From NCBI RefSeq assembly GCF_000002865.3, contig NW_001865085.1, positions 74,345 to 138,344 of the forward strand: a DNA stretch of 64,000 nucleotides, read 5' to 3'. The notes below the pieces were generated by a model that did not search any database, had not been told where the DNA came from, and saw nothing but the letters and a program-made list of their open reading frames with translations. Of this stretch, positions 24,001 to 35,062 are shown piece by piece; positions within the stretch are counted from its first letter, which is position 1; the number at the start of each line of letters is the position of its first letter. Made by a program: the position numbers and the translations under genes. The stretch is from Monosiga brevicollis MX1 (taxonomy: Eukaryota; Opisthokonta; Choanoflagellata; Craspedida; Salpingoecidae).

Positions 24001-26964
24001 TTCAATCTATGGCCTCCAGCTGCCAACAGGACCGATTCGTTGGTTGGCCTACCTAGTGTGGCACTGCATGTGGCCGTCCGCGCCCCAGTCACATATGAGT
24101 GGCAATCCCCAAGCAGTCTGGTTGAAGTTTGTGAGCAGACGGATTGCATCGGGCAATCCGTTGCTCTTTCTGAGTTGGGAGTCTATAACTACACGGCAGA
24201 AGAGCTCGCATCGGCAACCCGGTGGATTGGTTCCACCGCCACAAGTTCAACGACCCTACAACCAACGACAACGACAACCACGACAACGACAACGACCACA
24301 ACCACAACCACAACTGCAGCTAGCACGACACAACCCACGTCAGCTGGGCGGGTGGATGATACCACTCACCCAGGGGAAGGAGAGACAACAATAAGATTGG
24401 CCAGCACGAGCCGAACCAGTGAATGCTCGGGCTACGGCACGTTTGACGATGACACGGGGGAGTGCGTTTGCGACTTTTATTCGGGTCGTCAGGGCACCTT
24501 CTGCGAGATTCCTGGTTGCCCGACTATTACCGATGAAGACTGCTCCGGCCATGGTGAGTGCAACTCGGAGAATGCCGAGTGCACCTGTGACTCCGGCTGG
24601 GTTGGTGTGGCCTGCAGCGTTCCCGATTGTCTCAACAACTGCCACTTCCGTGGCACCTGCGATCCTGACACCTACGCACCTCTTGTCCGTTGCGTTAACT
24701 GCGATGAGGGCTGGATGGGTTTGGATTGCGGCACGCCCTGCACTCATGGTACCGAAACGCCCAAGGACTCTATCAACTGCGTTTGTGAGCTTGGATGGAC
24801 CTCGGAGAGTTGCAATGTCCAATGCAGTGGCGCTGGCATCATCGAGGACGACCAGTGCATCTGCAACTACCTTCAAGGCTTCTGGGGTGATTTGTGCGAC
24901 GAGCCTGGCTGCCCTGGCAACGGCGCGTGCCTTTTTAATACCAGTGCGCCGGGCATTTGTGATCTCTCTGGCGCCGAACGCATGGCTCACGGTGAGTCTT
25001 GCTCTGGCCGTGGTATTTGCAACTCGGAGCTGGCTGTCTGTGACTGCAACCCCGGGTGGCGTGGTCCTGGCTGTGAGAGTCCGGACTGCCCCGGCGAGCC
25101 TGACTGCTATGGCCGTGGCTTCTGTAACCACACGCTCGAGGAACCCATTTGTCAAAACTGCGATGCAGGTTGGATGGGACGTGACTGCAACACACCCTGT
25201 GTTCACGGCGTGGAAACACCCGTCAACTCAGGTTTCTGCTTGTGCGAAACGGGTTGGAGTGGCGAGAGCTGTGATGCTGAATGCTCGGGCAACGGTAAAA
25301 TCCGCACGTCCGATCAGGGCGTCGTGTTTTGTGCCTGCGATTACGAGAAGGGATTCTGGGGCGAGCTGTGCGACGTGCCTGGTTGCCCTGGTAACGGCCC
25401 TTGCGCCGAGGGTGCATACGATGGCGTCTGTGGCTTCACCGATTACAGGCGCATGCAAGAGGGTCAGTCATGCAGTGGCAACGGCGAGTGCTCGGGCGGG
25501 GTTTGTGAGTGTTTCAGCGGCTGGCAGGGTGTCGGCTGTGAAACCCCCGACTGTCCTGGCGTACCCAACTGCAACAACCAGGGCACGTGCAAGTGGGAGA
25601 ACGAAACGGACCCCACCTGCGTTGACTGCATCGGTGTTTTCATGGGAGCTGCCTGCTCGGAACGATGCGTGCATGGAACGCAATCTCCGCCCAACTCGGG
25701 CATCTGCATCTGTGATCCGGGCTGGACCTCAGCCTCGTGCGACATCGAGTGCTCCGGCTTTGGAAGCATTGTCGATGGAGTTTGCGAGTGCACTTTTGAG
25801 AGTGGGCGCTCAGGCGCGAGCTGCGAGATTGAGGGCTGCCCGACCAAGGTCGCGGGTGCAGAGTGCTCGGGTCACGGTGACTGCAATGCCTTGGGTGAAT
25901 GTGATTGCCTTCCCTCCTGGGTAGGCATTGGGTGCCACATTCCTGATTGCCCCGAAAACTGCTCGGGCAATGGCGTGTGCTACGGTGACTGGGAGGACGG
26001 TCAAGCCTATTGCGTTTGTGATGCCGGCTACTTGTACCCCTCTTGCTCGGTGCCTTGCGTGCACGGGGTTGAGACGCCCCTGCGATCAGGTCTGTGTGTC
26101 TGCGAGCCTCAATACACGGGCGTGTCGTGTGACGTTGAGTGCAATGACCATGGTGTCATCGTCAATAGCGAGTGCGTCTGTCGCACCGCTGTTCCCGGTG
26201 ACTCGTGGTCTGGTTCGGCCTGCAATGTCGCCTCCTGTCCTGGCTTCCCAACATGCAGTGACAACGGCGTGTGCAACAGCGCGACTGGCGCGTGCACATG
26301 TGATAACGGCTTTGCCGGAGCCAATTGCTCTGAGCCCGTGTTTCCGGACGATCCGCCAGGCAATAAGGAAAGTGAATCAAGCACACAACGCTCTGGCGTC
26401 AACCCAGCCCTGGTGGGTGGGGCAGCGGCTGGTCTCATCTTGCTCCTGATGGTCGTGGTCTTTGCTGTGCGCCGCTCTCGACGCAACCACCGCCCGCGAC
26501 CGCATCTTGGCAGTGACCCCAAGGTCTTGAATAGTCCCCATGAGCCGTTCATGTTTGCCAATCCGACTTATCATCCACCCGAGGGTGGCTTCCCGACCCC
26601 GGCGCAACTGAACAGCCACGTCCAAAACGGCTGGGACATGGCCACGTACGACCATGGTCGCCCTGCTGATAGCTCGCCATCTTTGACGACAGGCGAATAT
26701 GCTGCTGTTCCAGTCACTTCATCACAGGAAACCGACTGGGTCAATTATGACACTGGAACGCCGCGCGCACAGGCCAGCACGTATTACTCAGCCCCCATTA
26801 ACCACAACTACTACTCGGCCGTGGGTCAAGCGCAAGAAACCACAGACATTTACGGCATGGCAAACTACGCCGAACCCGCCGCTCTCCCACCTCGCCCTCG
26901 TGCGCTCACTCTCTCCGGTTCCCATCCACCAGGCTCACATGCCGTTGATACTTCCGACACCTGA
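18030..26964 (+). CDS. Transmembrane receptor with TNFR-like, HYR-like and EGF arrays and tyrosine-rich tail
   Basis: Putative single-pass surface receptor, about 2,333 residues. Exons: 18030-18113, 18209-18347, 18868-19023, 19144-19263, 19385-19519, 19608-20111, 20210-20341, 20530-20661, 20738-20998, 21106-21237, 21336-21599, 21686-21814, 21945-22061, 22154-22276, 22391-26964. Exon 1 is a signal peptide (FALLVALALPQA). Exons 2-14 encode Cys-rich modules of about 40-45 residues resembling TNFR/ephrin-receptor-like repeats, typically GTY..AC....C..G.YVSN....Y.C..CP.G. The last exon continues these, then has two or three Ig-like regions (one starts DTTPPELTG and is HYR/DUF5011-like), a Thr-rich stalk, about 18 EGF repeats, a hydrophobic segment (GAAAGLILLLMVVVFAV, about 26420-26470) with a basic stop-transfer RRSRR, and a tail of about 160 residues rich in Tyr. 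Exon 3 is the least certain. No named orthologue was recognised. Confidence 0.85.
24241..24345 (+). repeat. Thr-codon (ACA/ACG) run encoding a stalk
   Basis: An AC-rich coding tract gives an uninterrupted Thr run of about 17 residues flanked by Ser/Thr/Pro. It is probably an O-glycosylated stalk that separates the Ig-like part from the EGF array of the receptor. Confidence 0.85.
24423..26330 (+). repeat. Higher-order EGF repeat, four EGFs per unit, about 4.5 copies
   Basis: The EGF array of the receptor is a tandem of a four-EGF unit. Units begin at the Cys codons near 24424, 24823, 25282, 25750 and 26140 (lengths about 399, 459, 468 and 390 bases); the last copy holds only two EGFs. Position 1 of each unit is CSGxG..I with GCP after it, position 2 ends in PDCP, position 3 contains a GWMG-type turn, position 4 starts CVHGxETP. 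The third copy has lost the GWMG motif (VFMG). This indicates block duplication of four EGFs at once. Confidence 0.85.
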
Positions 26965-27510
26965 ATGCTCTGGCTGCGCCATCGCATTCATTTTATTGAT
27001 TCTCATCATCTTTGCAAGTTTGAGCAAAGGCATCGATCTCCTCTTGTTTTGTTTTGTTTTTTTTTCGAAGAGATTGCAGAGTGTGCCCAGCCTTCTGAAC
27101 TGGGATGCACCTCTTTTGCGTTTATCGTTCTCCACTGTGCCGTGTTGTAAGCGACTTTTCTGCAGGCGCTCTTGTCTCGCCTTTCATTTTTTTTTTTTTT
27201 TGCGAGTTTTGTGATGTTTTTTTCCGTATGTTAAGTATGTAATACAACGCGCTCTTCTGCTTCCCCCGCCTTGTTTGGCCACGTTCGGGGTTGATGTTAT
27301 CGTCTCACCCAAGCAGCAGGAAGCGACTTGAACATAATAAATTGATGGCCACCCGCCAGTTAACTTCGTACATCTTCTTTAAATTTTTCCACAACATCTT
27401 TCATAAAACTTGCCTACAAAACTGCAATAACTCAATTATTTTCAACATGAATGTCATTTGGTGCGTGGCACATGTATTTTACTTCTTTTTTCTTCTTTGG
27501 GACCAACGAG
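26965..27510. other. Intergenic, 3' end of receptor and 5' end of methyltransferase
   Basis: T-rich DNA with several T runs (about 27057-27065, 27188-27200). No coding exon was recognised. The genes on both sides are on the + strand, so this contains the receptor terminator and the methyltransferase promoter; neither could be pinned down. Confidence 0.5.
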
Positions 27511-28960
27511 ATGCGAGATGAGCTTCGACGGGCGGCGTACTTTGGTGCCGGGGCGGCGGCAACTTGGTTGCTGCTGCGAGCACTGACGCGGGGAGACGAG
27601 GATCCAATCGTGCACCGTGGGGTCGCTCGGGCAGGTGGGTGCTGTTTGTCTTGCATGCTTTTGCAGTGCCCGCTTGTTCGTTGTCGCTCATGGCCAATGC
27701 CCACACGTGCCAGACGGTGCGCCCGCGCCGACGCTTGATGGCGAGTCGGGCAAGAAGAACTCCTCGCTGTCGACCGAGTCACTCAAGTTGGTACGTGCAC
27801 AGCTTGAGGCTGTGCCAGCTGATGCGCTACCAGACTTTGTGTCGCATTACTTGAGGCTGTCTAAGGCAACGCTGCTTCGCCTCGCGGCCGAGTCCATGAC
27901 AGGCGGCGAACTTTTGGAACATGCCGAACCAGATCGCTTTGGCTTTGATGTGTTTTCTAAACTGCGCTGGAGCGGTGTGGAAGGTGCAGACAATGAAACG
28001 TTGGGTCGCTGGCTCAAGGCCTTGGTCGCAGTCACCCCAGCTGCGTCGGCCGAGGCCGAGACACCCATGGATGACGACGCCGACGATGCCTCGCCTCAAA
28101 ACGAACCGGGACGGCGAGTGGCCTTGCTGGAAAGGCACCTGAAAGTGCTGCGCGAGGCCGCAGCTGCGACGGCTGAGAGACGCCAAGCGTCTGCGCAGGT
28201 TGTAGAGACGGACAATGGCTTTGGTGTGATGCTTTCGCAGCCCAGCTCCACGATGCAGCGCTGGATGCGAGCCGCCGCCGCTGCAGATACTCAGGGCCCA
28301 CACCTGGATATTGGGGCCGCTTATGGAGTGGCTTCGGCGCCTGTACTTGCGGCTGGGGCCCGGGTAGTCGCATGCGATCTTTCATCCACTCAGCTCGACC
28401 TCATTGCTGAACGCGCCAGTGCCCTTCTTCGGGATGCGCCAGCCTCGGATGCCGTCGTCCTCGTTCCCGAAGTTGAGCAGCGACTCGAGTGTTTGGTTGG
28501 GGCGGTTCCGGGAGTTCTGAGTCGTTTGTCTCCACCTGTGCACCATGTGCTCGCCTCCAACGTGCTACACTTTTTGCCGCCCCGCGCGTTGCGCCTCACG
28601 CTCCAACGCCTATATGATGCCATGGCGCCTGGTGCATGCCTGTATGTGGAAGCTGATACGCCATACATGGCAGGGACCTGGCCCTTGTCATGGCTGTATG
28701 CTTGGCGACGCGTCTTGGGCAGTGCTTTCCCGGGTTATTTCTGGTTCCCAGCCAGCTTGCGAGCCTGGCTGCTGCCGCACCGCCTGCGGGCCGTGGACCA
28801 CTATCACATGTTGGATACCCGCGTGTTGCTCCGCGAGCTCCGTGCCGTGGGCTTTGAGATCGATGAGCTTTTTTACGAGTCGCTGGCGCCAGAACAGGAT
28901 GCCTTTGGCCTTGTACATGATGGTCGGGAGATTGTTGTGGCCATTGCCTGCCGGCGCTAA
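27511..28960 (+). CDS. SAM-dependent class I methyltransferase with N-terminal hydrophobic segment
   Basis: Model 27511-27634 joined to 27714-28960 (phase 1), 456 residues. The start is the ATG at 27511, giving MRDELRRAAYFGAG. It is followed by a short hydrophobic stretch (GAGAAATWLLLRAL) that could be a membrane anchor or targeting signal. The C-terminal half has a Rossmann methyltransferase core: motif I LDIGAAYGVAS near residue 235, an acidic residue after strand 2 (VVACDLS), and a strand-4 region HHVLASNVLHFLPP typical of motif IV in methyltransferase 11/12-type folds. A long Ala/Glu-rich region precedes the core. The substrate cannot be told. The intron acceptor at 27711-27713 is chosen because it keeps the frame. 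Confidence 0.75.
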
Positions 28961-29211
28961 AAGGTTGTAGCCTAAAGAAGGAGTTTATATTGGGCTCATG
29001 TCGACCTAATCAAGTCATTTACACCATACGACGCACACAAAATTCATCCAACACCCCACCACCGCCGCCGGCACTTTTGCCCTGACTTGATCTCAATGTC
29101 CAACAACCTGCACATAGCTGTTCCCTGTCAAACCTGGGGAGACACCCCCCACATGCCCTCCCCACAAGCGCATTCCTTTCAAGTTGTTCCGTCAGTAAGA
29201 AGAAGATCGAT

Positions 29212-29302
<91 letters not shown>

Positions 29303-29365
29303 TTCAAATTTTTAATTTTTTACACAAGCAGGCATCATCATCATCATTGCCGTAGTAGTATCAAG
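28961..29365. other. Intergenic with AC microsatellite
   Basis: Nothing coding was recognised. The stretch holds the 3' end of the methyltransferase gene and the 5' flank of the FAM151-like gene, with a long AC repeat 66 bases before the ATG. Confidence 0.5.
29214..29300. repeat. (AC)n microsatellite, about 43 units
   Basis: An uninterrupted AC dinucleotide run of about 87 bases lies upstream of the FAM151-like start codon. It probably varies in length between strains. Confidence 0.98.
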
Positions 29366-30693
29366 ATGGAAGAAGGATATTGGTCGCATGCTGTGAATGA
29401 CCGGGAGCGGTTGGCAGAGGCCATGGCACTGCGACGGTCGAGGATTGAGGTGGGTGGGGTTGGATGCAGGAGAGGATGGATAGCGGGTGCAGTGGGTCAG
29501 CTGGTGTTGTATGAATGTTTCGGGTGGAGACAAACTCATGGTGTTGCGCAGGCTGACGTGCGGGTGGGAGCTGGGCGGGCCACTGGCCAGGAGCTGATTA
29601 TGGCGCACCCTCCCGCCACGACCAGCGATCTGAGCTTTTACGACTTTGTCGAGACGTTGCTTGCAGCCGAGGTACGATGGGTTTGTTGCGTTGTGGAACC
29701 GGGGGGCCGATGCCCAACTGATGTGGGGTACTGCTCCCAGTTTACCATTAGCATTCTCAAGCTGGATTTCAAGGACACCGATGCCGTAGCACCAGCGCTG
29801 GCGTGGTTGCGTGGTGCGTGACCAGTCAATATGTGGCTCCGTTGAAGTGAGCACTCTGCAGCACGGATGTAGACTGGCGCCACGCTCATGTGGTCTCGGG
29901 ATCTTCACAGCGCATGCGCAGGCCCGGCTGAAGGCGAGAAACATTCAACTCTGGCTGAATGCCGATATACTCCAGGGACCAGGTATGTCTCCACTTTGTG
30001 ACCCCATGGCAGCCCGTGCTTGATCTTACGCCTCACTGGGCAACAATATAAACTCGGTTCAACACAGGCGGGGCTGCACCGGTTTTTGATGCAGCCGGCT
30101 TTGTGCGGCAATGTCGCGCTGCATTTCCCGCTGCCACGTTGTCCCTGGGTTGGACAACCTCGAAGCTTTGCCTCAAAGGCTATACACGCCAGCACGAAGC
30201 CGAGGTACGTGCCTTTTTTTCATAGCAGCGTTGGAGTTTTTCTCAACTGCCCCTCCATCCCCTTGCAGCGATCCTTTGACTCGCATTTTTACCTGACACT
30301 TTCTATTGGTGCGCTGCTGCTGCGGGTGGCACTTTAGATGCTAGAGCTGATTCAGACGCAAGCGGGAGATATGCCCGTGACTTTTGCCGTTTCCCTGTTT
30401 CATGCTCTTTTACGTCCAGATACGATTGATGCCCTGCTGTATGCGGCGCCTGACGCCTCGGTCACGCTCTGGGGCCATGAACCCTATGGGGTACGTCCAA
30501 GTCTGTGCTTTGCTAGGAGGGACACAATCTCGTGGGCACTCATTTCTTATCGTGTTGCTGGCACTTGCAGGCCGCAGCCCTGATCGACAAACTACAGCGC
30601 ACGCACGGAGCAGCGCGCGTTCACGTAGACACTGCACCAGGACCCTGGCACGTACTACTGCTGCACGGTCTCCAACGCCTATACAATTGCTAA
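29366..30693 (+). CDS. FAM151: FAM151/menorin family protein
   Basis: Exons 29366-29449, 29552-29671, 29741-29813, 29911-29982, 30068-30204, 30338-30490, 30571-30693; all phases agree and give 253 residues. Family landmarks recalled from animal FAM151A/B occur in order: Ala-Asp strand (EADV) after the first helix, IMAHPPATTSDLS, LKLDFKDTDAVAP, LWLNADILQGPG, ATLSLGWTT, MPVTFAVS and VTLWGH. The family (DUF2181, menorin) belongs to the PLC-like phosphodiesterase TIM-barrel fold; its substrate is not firmly known. The protein starts MEEGYWSHAVNDRERL with no obvious signal peptide or membrane anchor, so it is closer to the soluble FAM151B form than to the anchored FAM151A. Length matches FAM151B. 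Confidence 0.88.
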
Positions 30694-31181
30694 TGAACCG
30701 TGTCCCTCGACTTGACGTCGAGGAGAACATGCCACTGCGTGGCCCATGATCCAAGTGCTGCAAGGGTCTTGGCCCATGGCCTGCTATTAATTGATTCCTG
30801 AGGAGACATGTAGTACGAACGTTTTTTGACTGCTTGCGTCTCTTGCATAACCGGGACCCTTGATCGGACGACGCCCAAGGTCAACAGCTCCTCAACCAAT
30901 ACGATGTTCTGTTATGACATTGTTAGCACCACCTTGATCCTGTAATATCCAGACCGATGATCCATGATGCACACCCACAGACAGCCTGAGATCGCCACAG
31001 TCGGAGCTAGCCATGTCGCCATCTCGCCATCGGGCCATGTAGCCATGTATCCTGTAGCATGTTGTCCTGTAGTATTGTAGTCCTGTAATCTTGTAGCCAT
31101 ATAATCATCGCCGCTACATTCTACAGCCACAGCCACCGCCATTGACCCTCCACGCCTCCCCTCCGCCATGCCCTTAGGCAG

Positions 31182-31183
<2 letters not shown>

Positions 31184-31234
<51 letters not shown>
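31184..31234. repeat. (CA)n microsatellite
   Basis: Uninterrupted CA dinucleotide run of about 51 bases in intergenic DNA. Confidence 0.97.
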
Positions 31235-31236
<2 letters not shown>

Positions 31237-31472
31237 AAGTTGCGACATCGAGAATGTCAGCAGCCACGAGGGTCAAGGTGCTAACATCATCAAGTGAATG
31301 CATCTCTGCAATCAACGCTACATCATTTCTGTGCCTCTGTTTTAGACTCGAAAGTATACTCTTTCTCTGGGATCCCTTTATTTTTAACACTAGACTATTG
31401 TAGCTTTGGTTCATATCTCTGCCTATTGCACCTTCTGGCTTCGTCCCTCTAATCATCTTCTTTACCGCTCGA

Positions 31473-31474
<2 letters not shown>

Positions 31475-31547
<73 letters not shown>
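31475..31547. repeat. (CT)n microsatellite
   Basis: Uninterrupted CT run of about 73 bases followed by a 12-base T run, about 200 bases before the ABCF3 start codon. Confidence 0.97.
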
Positions 31548-31554
<7 letters not shown>

Positions 31555-31753
31555 TTTTTTCGTTTGTGGCGGAGGAGCTAAACGGCAGCCGGTGTAGACC
31601 TTGTGAGTCCGTTCCTCCGTTCTCATCCCTCACCCCTGCTTTGCGATCGTGCAGGGATAAGACAGACATATCACAAATGCACCCGGGGATGTGTACAAGC
31701 ATTCAGATCGTAGTCTTACGTGTATGATGTGCGTGTCGCTTGTAGCTGGCATC

Positions 31754-34700
31754 ATGGCAGAACTCGACGAGGCCAGCTTGACCGAGGCCTTTGCAGCTGT
31801 TCTGCAACTGAGCGAGGATGATGACGCTTATGAAGTTGTCCCGTACATTGCCTCTATGGTTGCTGGAGACCAGGACATGCTCCTTGACGAGGAGACCTTT
31901 AATGAATCTCTGGGTGACATGCTGGTTCGTACGATCGCTCCCAGAGTTTTAAGACTTGCCCAAACGGACGAGCGACTTTCCACCGAGACAGCCATGCTCA
32001 CCCAATCGCTGACTCGACCCTCAGACTGGCTATGGTGTGTGTGAGGATGAAGATATGGTGCCCGCACTGTGCAACAAGCTCTTTCAGCGGGCTCGGACGA
32101 TGGCTGGCGTGAATGGCGACAGCGCCAAACTCAAGGAAGACAAATCTGCCTCCGCCGGAGGAGTGCAGGTACTAAGCGCGCCCGTGGTCATGTCCCAGAC
32201 GTCTGCTTCCATCATCACCGAGGAAGAGGATGCCAGCGTCGTTGCCAAGCTGGGTCGGGCCCTGTACGCCAACAGCAAGGAGGGTCTGGCGCCCGACGTG
32301 GTGGTCAAGCAAACCGCCGCTCGCCGTAAGCTCGAGGCCAAGCGCCAGCGTGAGCTCGCAGCCATGCGTAATTGGCGTGATGATGCCGACGAAGAGAGTG
32401 CCCGCAAGGCCCTGGAAGTCTACCTCAAGGCCATTTCTACCCAGCCTCGCTTCACGGGTGACATTGTCATCAACGATGTCAACGTTAAGAAACCTTCCAC
32501 GACCATCAACCTCCTCGAGGGTGGCCAGCTGCGCCTGATTCAGGGCCGCCGCTACGGTTTGATTGGTCGGAACGGTATCGGCAAGTCCACTCTTCTTCGT
32601 GCCATTGCCAGCTATGAGCTATCCGCCTTTCCCAAAACGCTCAAGGTTGTCCACGTCGCCCAGCACGTCAAGTCGAGCGACGAGCCGGTCATAAAGTACG
32701 TCATCCAAGCTGATCTCGAGCTCCAGTCTCTCCAACAAGAGGAGCAGGAGCTTCGGGCCAAGCTTGAACAAGCCGAGAGCTCGGGTGAGGACGGGCAGGT
32801 ACTTCAAAACCGCATCCAGCAAATCTATGACCGGCTGAATGAAATGGAGTCCTTCTCAGCCGAAGGCCGTGCTGCCGAAATTCTCAAGGGTCTGCAAGTA
32901 CGATCGCTCGGCTGCTTGAGCCCCCCCCCCCCCTTTTTTTTCTGGCTTGCTGATCTGTGTGGTCGTTTGGTCTCAAACCGCGCCCCCCTTGTCGCTCTCA
33001 AACGCCGGCTCACCTCCGTTGTTGTACCTGCCCTGGCCCACGCTTGAAAATAGTTTACCGCCGACATGATGCAACAGCCCGTCTCTTCGCTCAGTGGTGG
33101 CTGGCGCCAACGTGCCGGGCTAGCTGCGGCACTTTTTGTGGCCCCGGATCTGTTGGCACTGGACGAACCGACCAACCACTTGGATTTCACATCGGTGCTC
33201 TGGCTCCAGGATTACTTGAAAAAGTACCCAAAGACCATCATCATCGTGTCGCACGATCGCATGTTCCTTAACGAGGTCGTGACCGATGTGGTCCTCTTTG
33301 CCAACAAGAAACTGAGCTACTACAAGGGTGATTACGACTCTTTCGTCAAGGTTTGTTACGATTTTGCTTTTTTTTTTTTTTTTTTCTTTTTGCCATCCCA
33401 GGTCCCGCCTCGTGCTTCTCTGCGGCTCTGATCTAGCTAGCGTATTTTGGCAGGTTCGCCAAGAACAATACCTGGCCGCCAAGCGCGCGTACGAGGCCCA
33501 GCAGATGCAGCGTCAGCACATGCAAGAGTACATCGACAAGTTTTATAATGACAAGCGCTCCAGTGCCCAGGTTGGCATTTGCTCTTGCGCCAGCCCTTGC
33601 CGAGCGTCGTCCCATCATTCATGGGGCTGAACTCTGTCTGTAGGCTGCGCGTGTCAAGCAAGCCATGTCCAAGAAGAAGGCTCTCGAGAAGATGGAAGAG
33701 TTGCAGGATCCGGATGCGGACGTGGACGAGGACTCGCTCAAGCTTCGCTTCCCAGAACCCAGCCTTGTCAAAAAGAACCAACTCATTCAAGCCCAGGAGA
33801 TTAGCTTTGGGTTCGTTTGCCTTTCGTTCTGCCGCAGTGGCTGCTCTTTGTTTTGGTGCCGTGCCAATGCAACAGACTTGCATTTAACGACGACGGCAAA
33901 TTGCCTCCTTGCAGCTATGATGAGAACCGCCTCATTGTGCAAGATGTATCTTGCGCCATCGAGAAGGACAGCCGCATTGCCATTCTTGGTGTCAACGGCG
34001 CAGGTGCGGGACATGCATCGGGCCTTTTTTAACCTACTGTTTGTCAAGCATGCCACGCAGACGTGAGTGACGGTCGCTAACCAACTGTACACCTTTAGGC
34101 AAATCCACGCTCCTGGGCCTTTTGTTGGAAGAGCTGGACCCAAGCAAGGGTACTGTCAGCGTTCTGGGTGGCATGCGTGTGGCCCTCTTTGCACAGCATC
34201 ACGTGCAGCAGCTGCGTCTGGAAATCTCGCCCATTGAGCATCTCCGCGAGGAGTTTCCGGGCATGTCGGTTCAAGAATGTCGCAATTACCTTGGCTCTTT
34301 CGGTATTCGTGGCGAGACTGCAACCACTCAGGTACCCTTTGGCTCATGCCGCGATCCTTTGTGAGTTGACACGCGTTTTCTCATTCAGTTTGGTCGCATG
34401 CGCGAATTTTAGATTGGCTTTCTATCGGGTGGTCAGCGCTCTCGTGTTTCCTTGGCCACGCTCACTCAGCGCCAGCCCCATCTGATCGTTCTTGGTGCGT
34501 CGACACATTTGATCTCCTTTGCACTCGGCTCTTTGCACTATCGCACCTTTGAGCGTGCCCACCCGATCGTTTTGGTTTTGCTCTTCTTGGCTTGGCCTCA
34601 CCCTGACTTGCGACTGTGACGTTTATAGACGAGCCTACCAACCATCTGGACATGGAGACCATTGATGTGCTCATCGAGGCCATTGCCGTCTTCCCGGGTG

Positions 34701-34831
34701 CCGTGGTGGTCGTGAGCCACGACCAGTACTTTTTGACCCGAGTGGGCCGTGAATTCTGGAGTCTCTCCAAGGGCCACCTGAATGTTTTCCAAGAGTTGTC
34801 CGATGCCAAAAAGGCTTGCTACAAGCTTTGA
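31754..34831 (+). CDS. ABCF3: ABCF3 / Gcn20-type twin ABC ATPase
   Basis: Soluble twin-ATPase of the ABCF family, linked in yeast (Gcn20) to ribosome-associated Gcn2 activation. Exons 31754-31924, 32025-32897, 33054-33350, 33454-33570, 33644-33810, 33915-34003, 34099-34331, 34413-34494, 34629-34831; phases agree and give 743 residues. The N-terminal 170 residues are helical, with an acidic start and an Arg/Lys-rich helix, as in ABCF3. ABC1: Walker [10 protein letters not shown], signature LSGGWRQR, Walker [13 protein letters not shown]. Linker: the [15 protein letters not shown] region with basic coiled coil. ABC2: Walker A GVNGAGKST (split by an intron at 34004-34098), signature LSGGQRSR, Walker [13 protein letters not shown], then a VSHDQYF switch. 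No transmembrane segments. Two donors are GTTCGT. The intron after ABC1 Walker A (32898-33053) starts near a 13-base C run. Confidence 0.93.
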
Positions 34832-35062
34832 GCATCTCCATCGAAATTGATTAGACTGCCTCTTTTCTCGCGACATCTTCTGCACGCTCATCCCGGGTCA
34901 TCAGAGCGCGCTTCTTTTGCCGAGAACTGTTCCGACGTCAGCACTCCATGTCAAAACTCTCTTGATGTGGTCGTTGTGCTATTTCTGTATCTCAGCTCAA
35001 ACCAATTCATTTAACACACACACACACTCTCTCTCTCTCTCTCTCTCTCATTTTTTGGGTGA
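34832..35062. other. Short intergenic region with AC/CT repeat
   Basis: 231 bases between two + strand genes. An AC run (about 35014-35027) passes directly into a CT run (about 35028-35049), ending 14 bases before the ATG of the next gene. This pyrimidine tract sits where a 5' UTR or promoter would be. Confidence 0.6.

Larger units (their letters stand above)
30694..31753. other. Intergenic with AC and CT microsatellites
   Basis: No gene was recognised over about 1.06 kb. Around 31010-31100 there is a degenerate short repeat built from CATGTAGCC / CCTGTAGTATTGTAG-like words. An AC run lies at 31184-31234 and a CT run at 31475-31547, followed by a T run. The ABCF3 start codon follows at 31754. 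Confidence 0.5.

Noticed and set aside
24419-25924. A 501-codon open frame on the + strand, and a 288-codon frame on the - strand, over the EGF array
   Set aside because: Both are shadows of the true EGF-coding frame; composition is biased Ala/Arg/Thr with no Cys spacing or domain, while the other frame has regular EGF cysteines.
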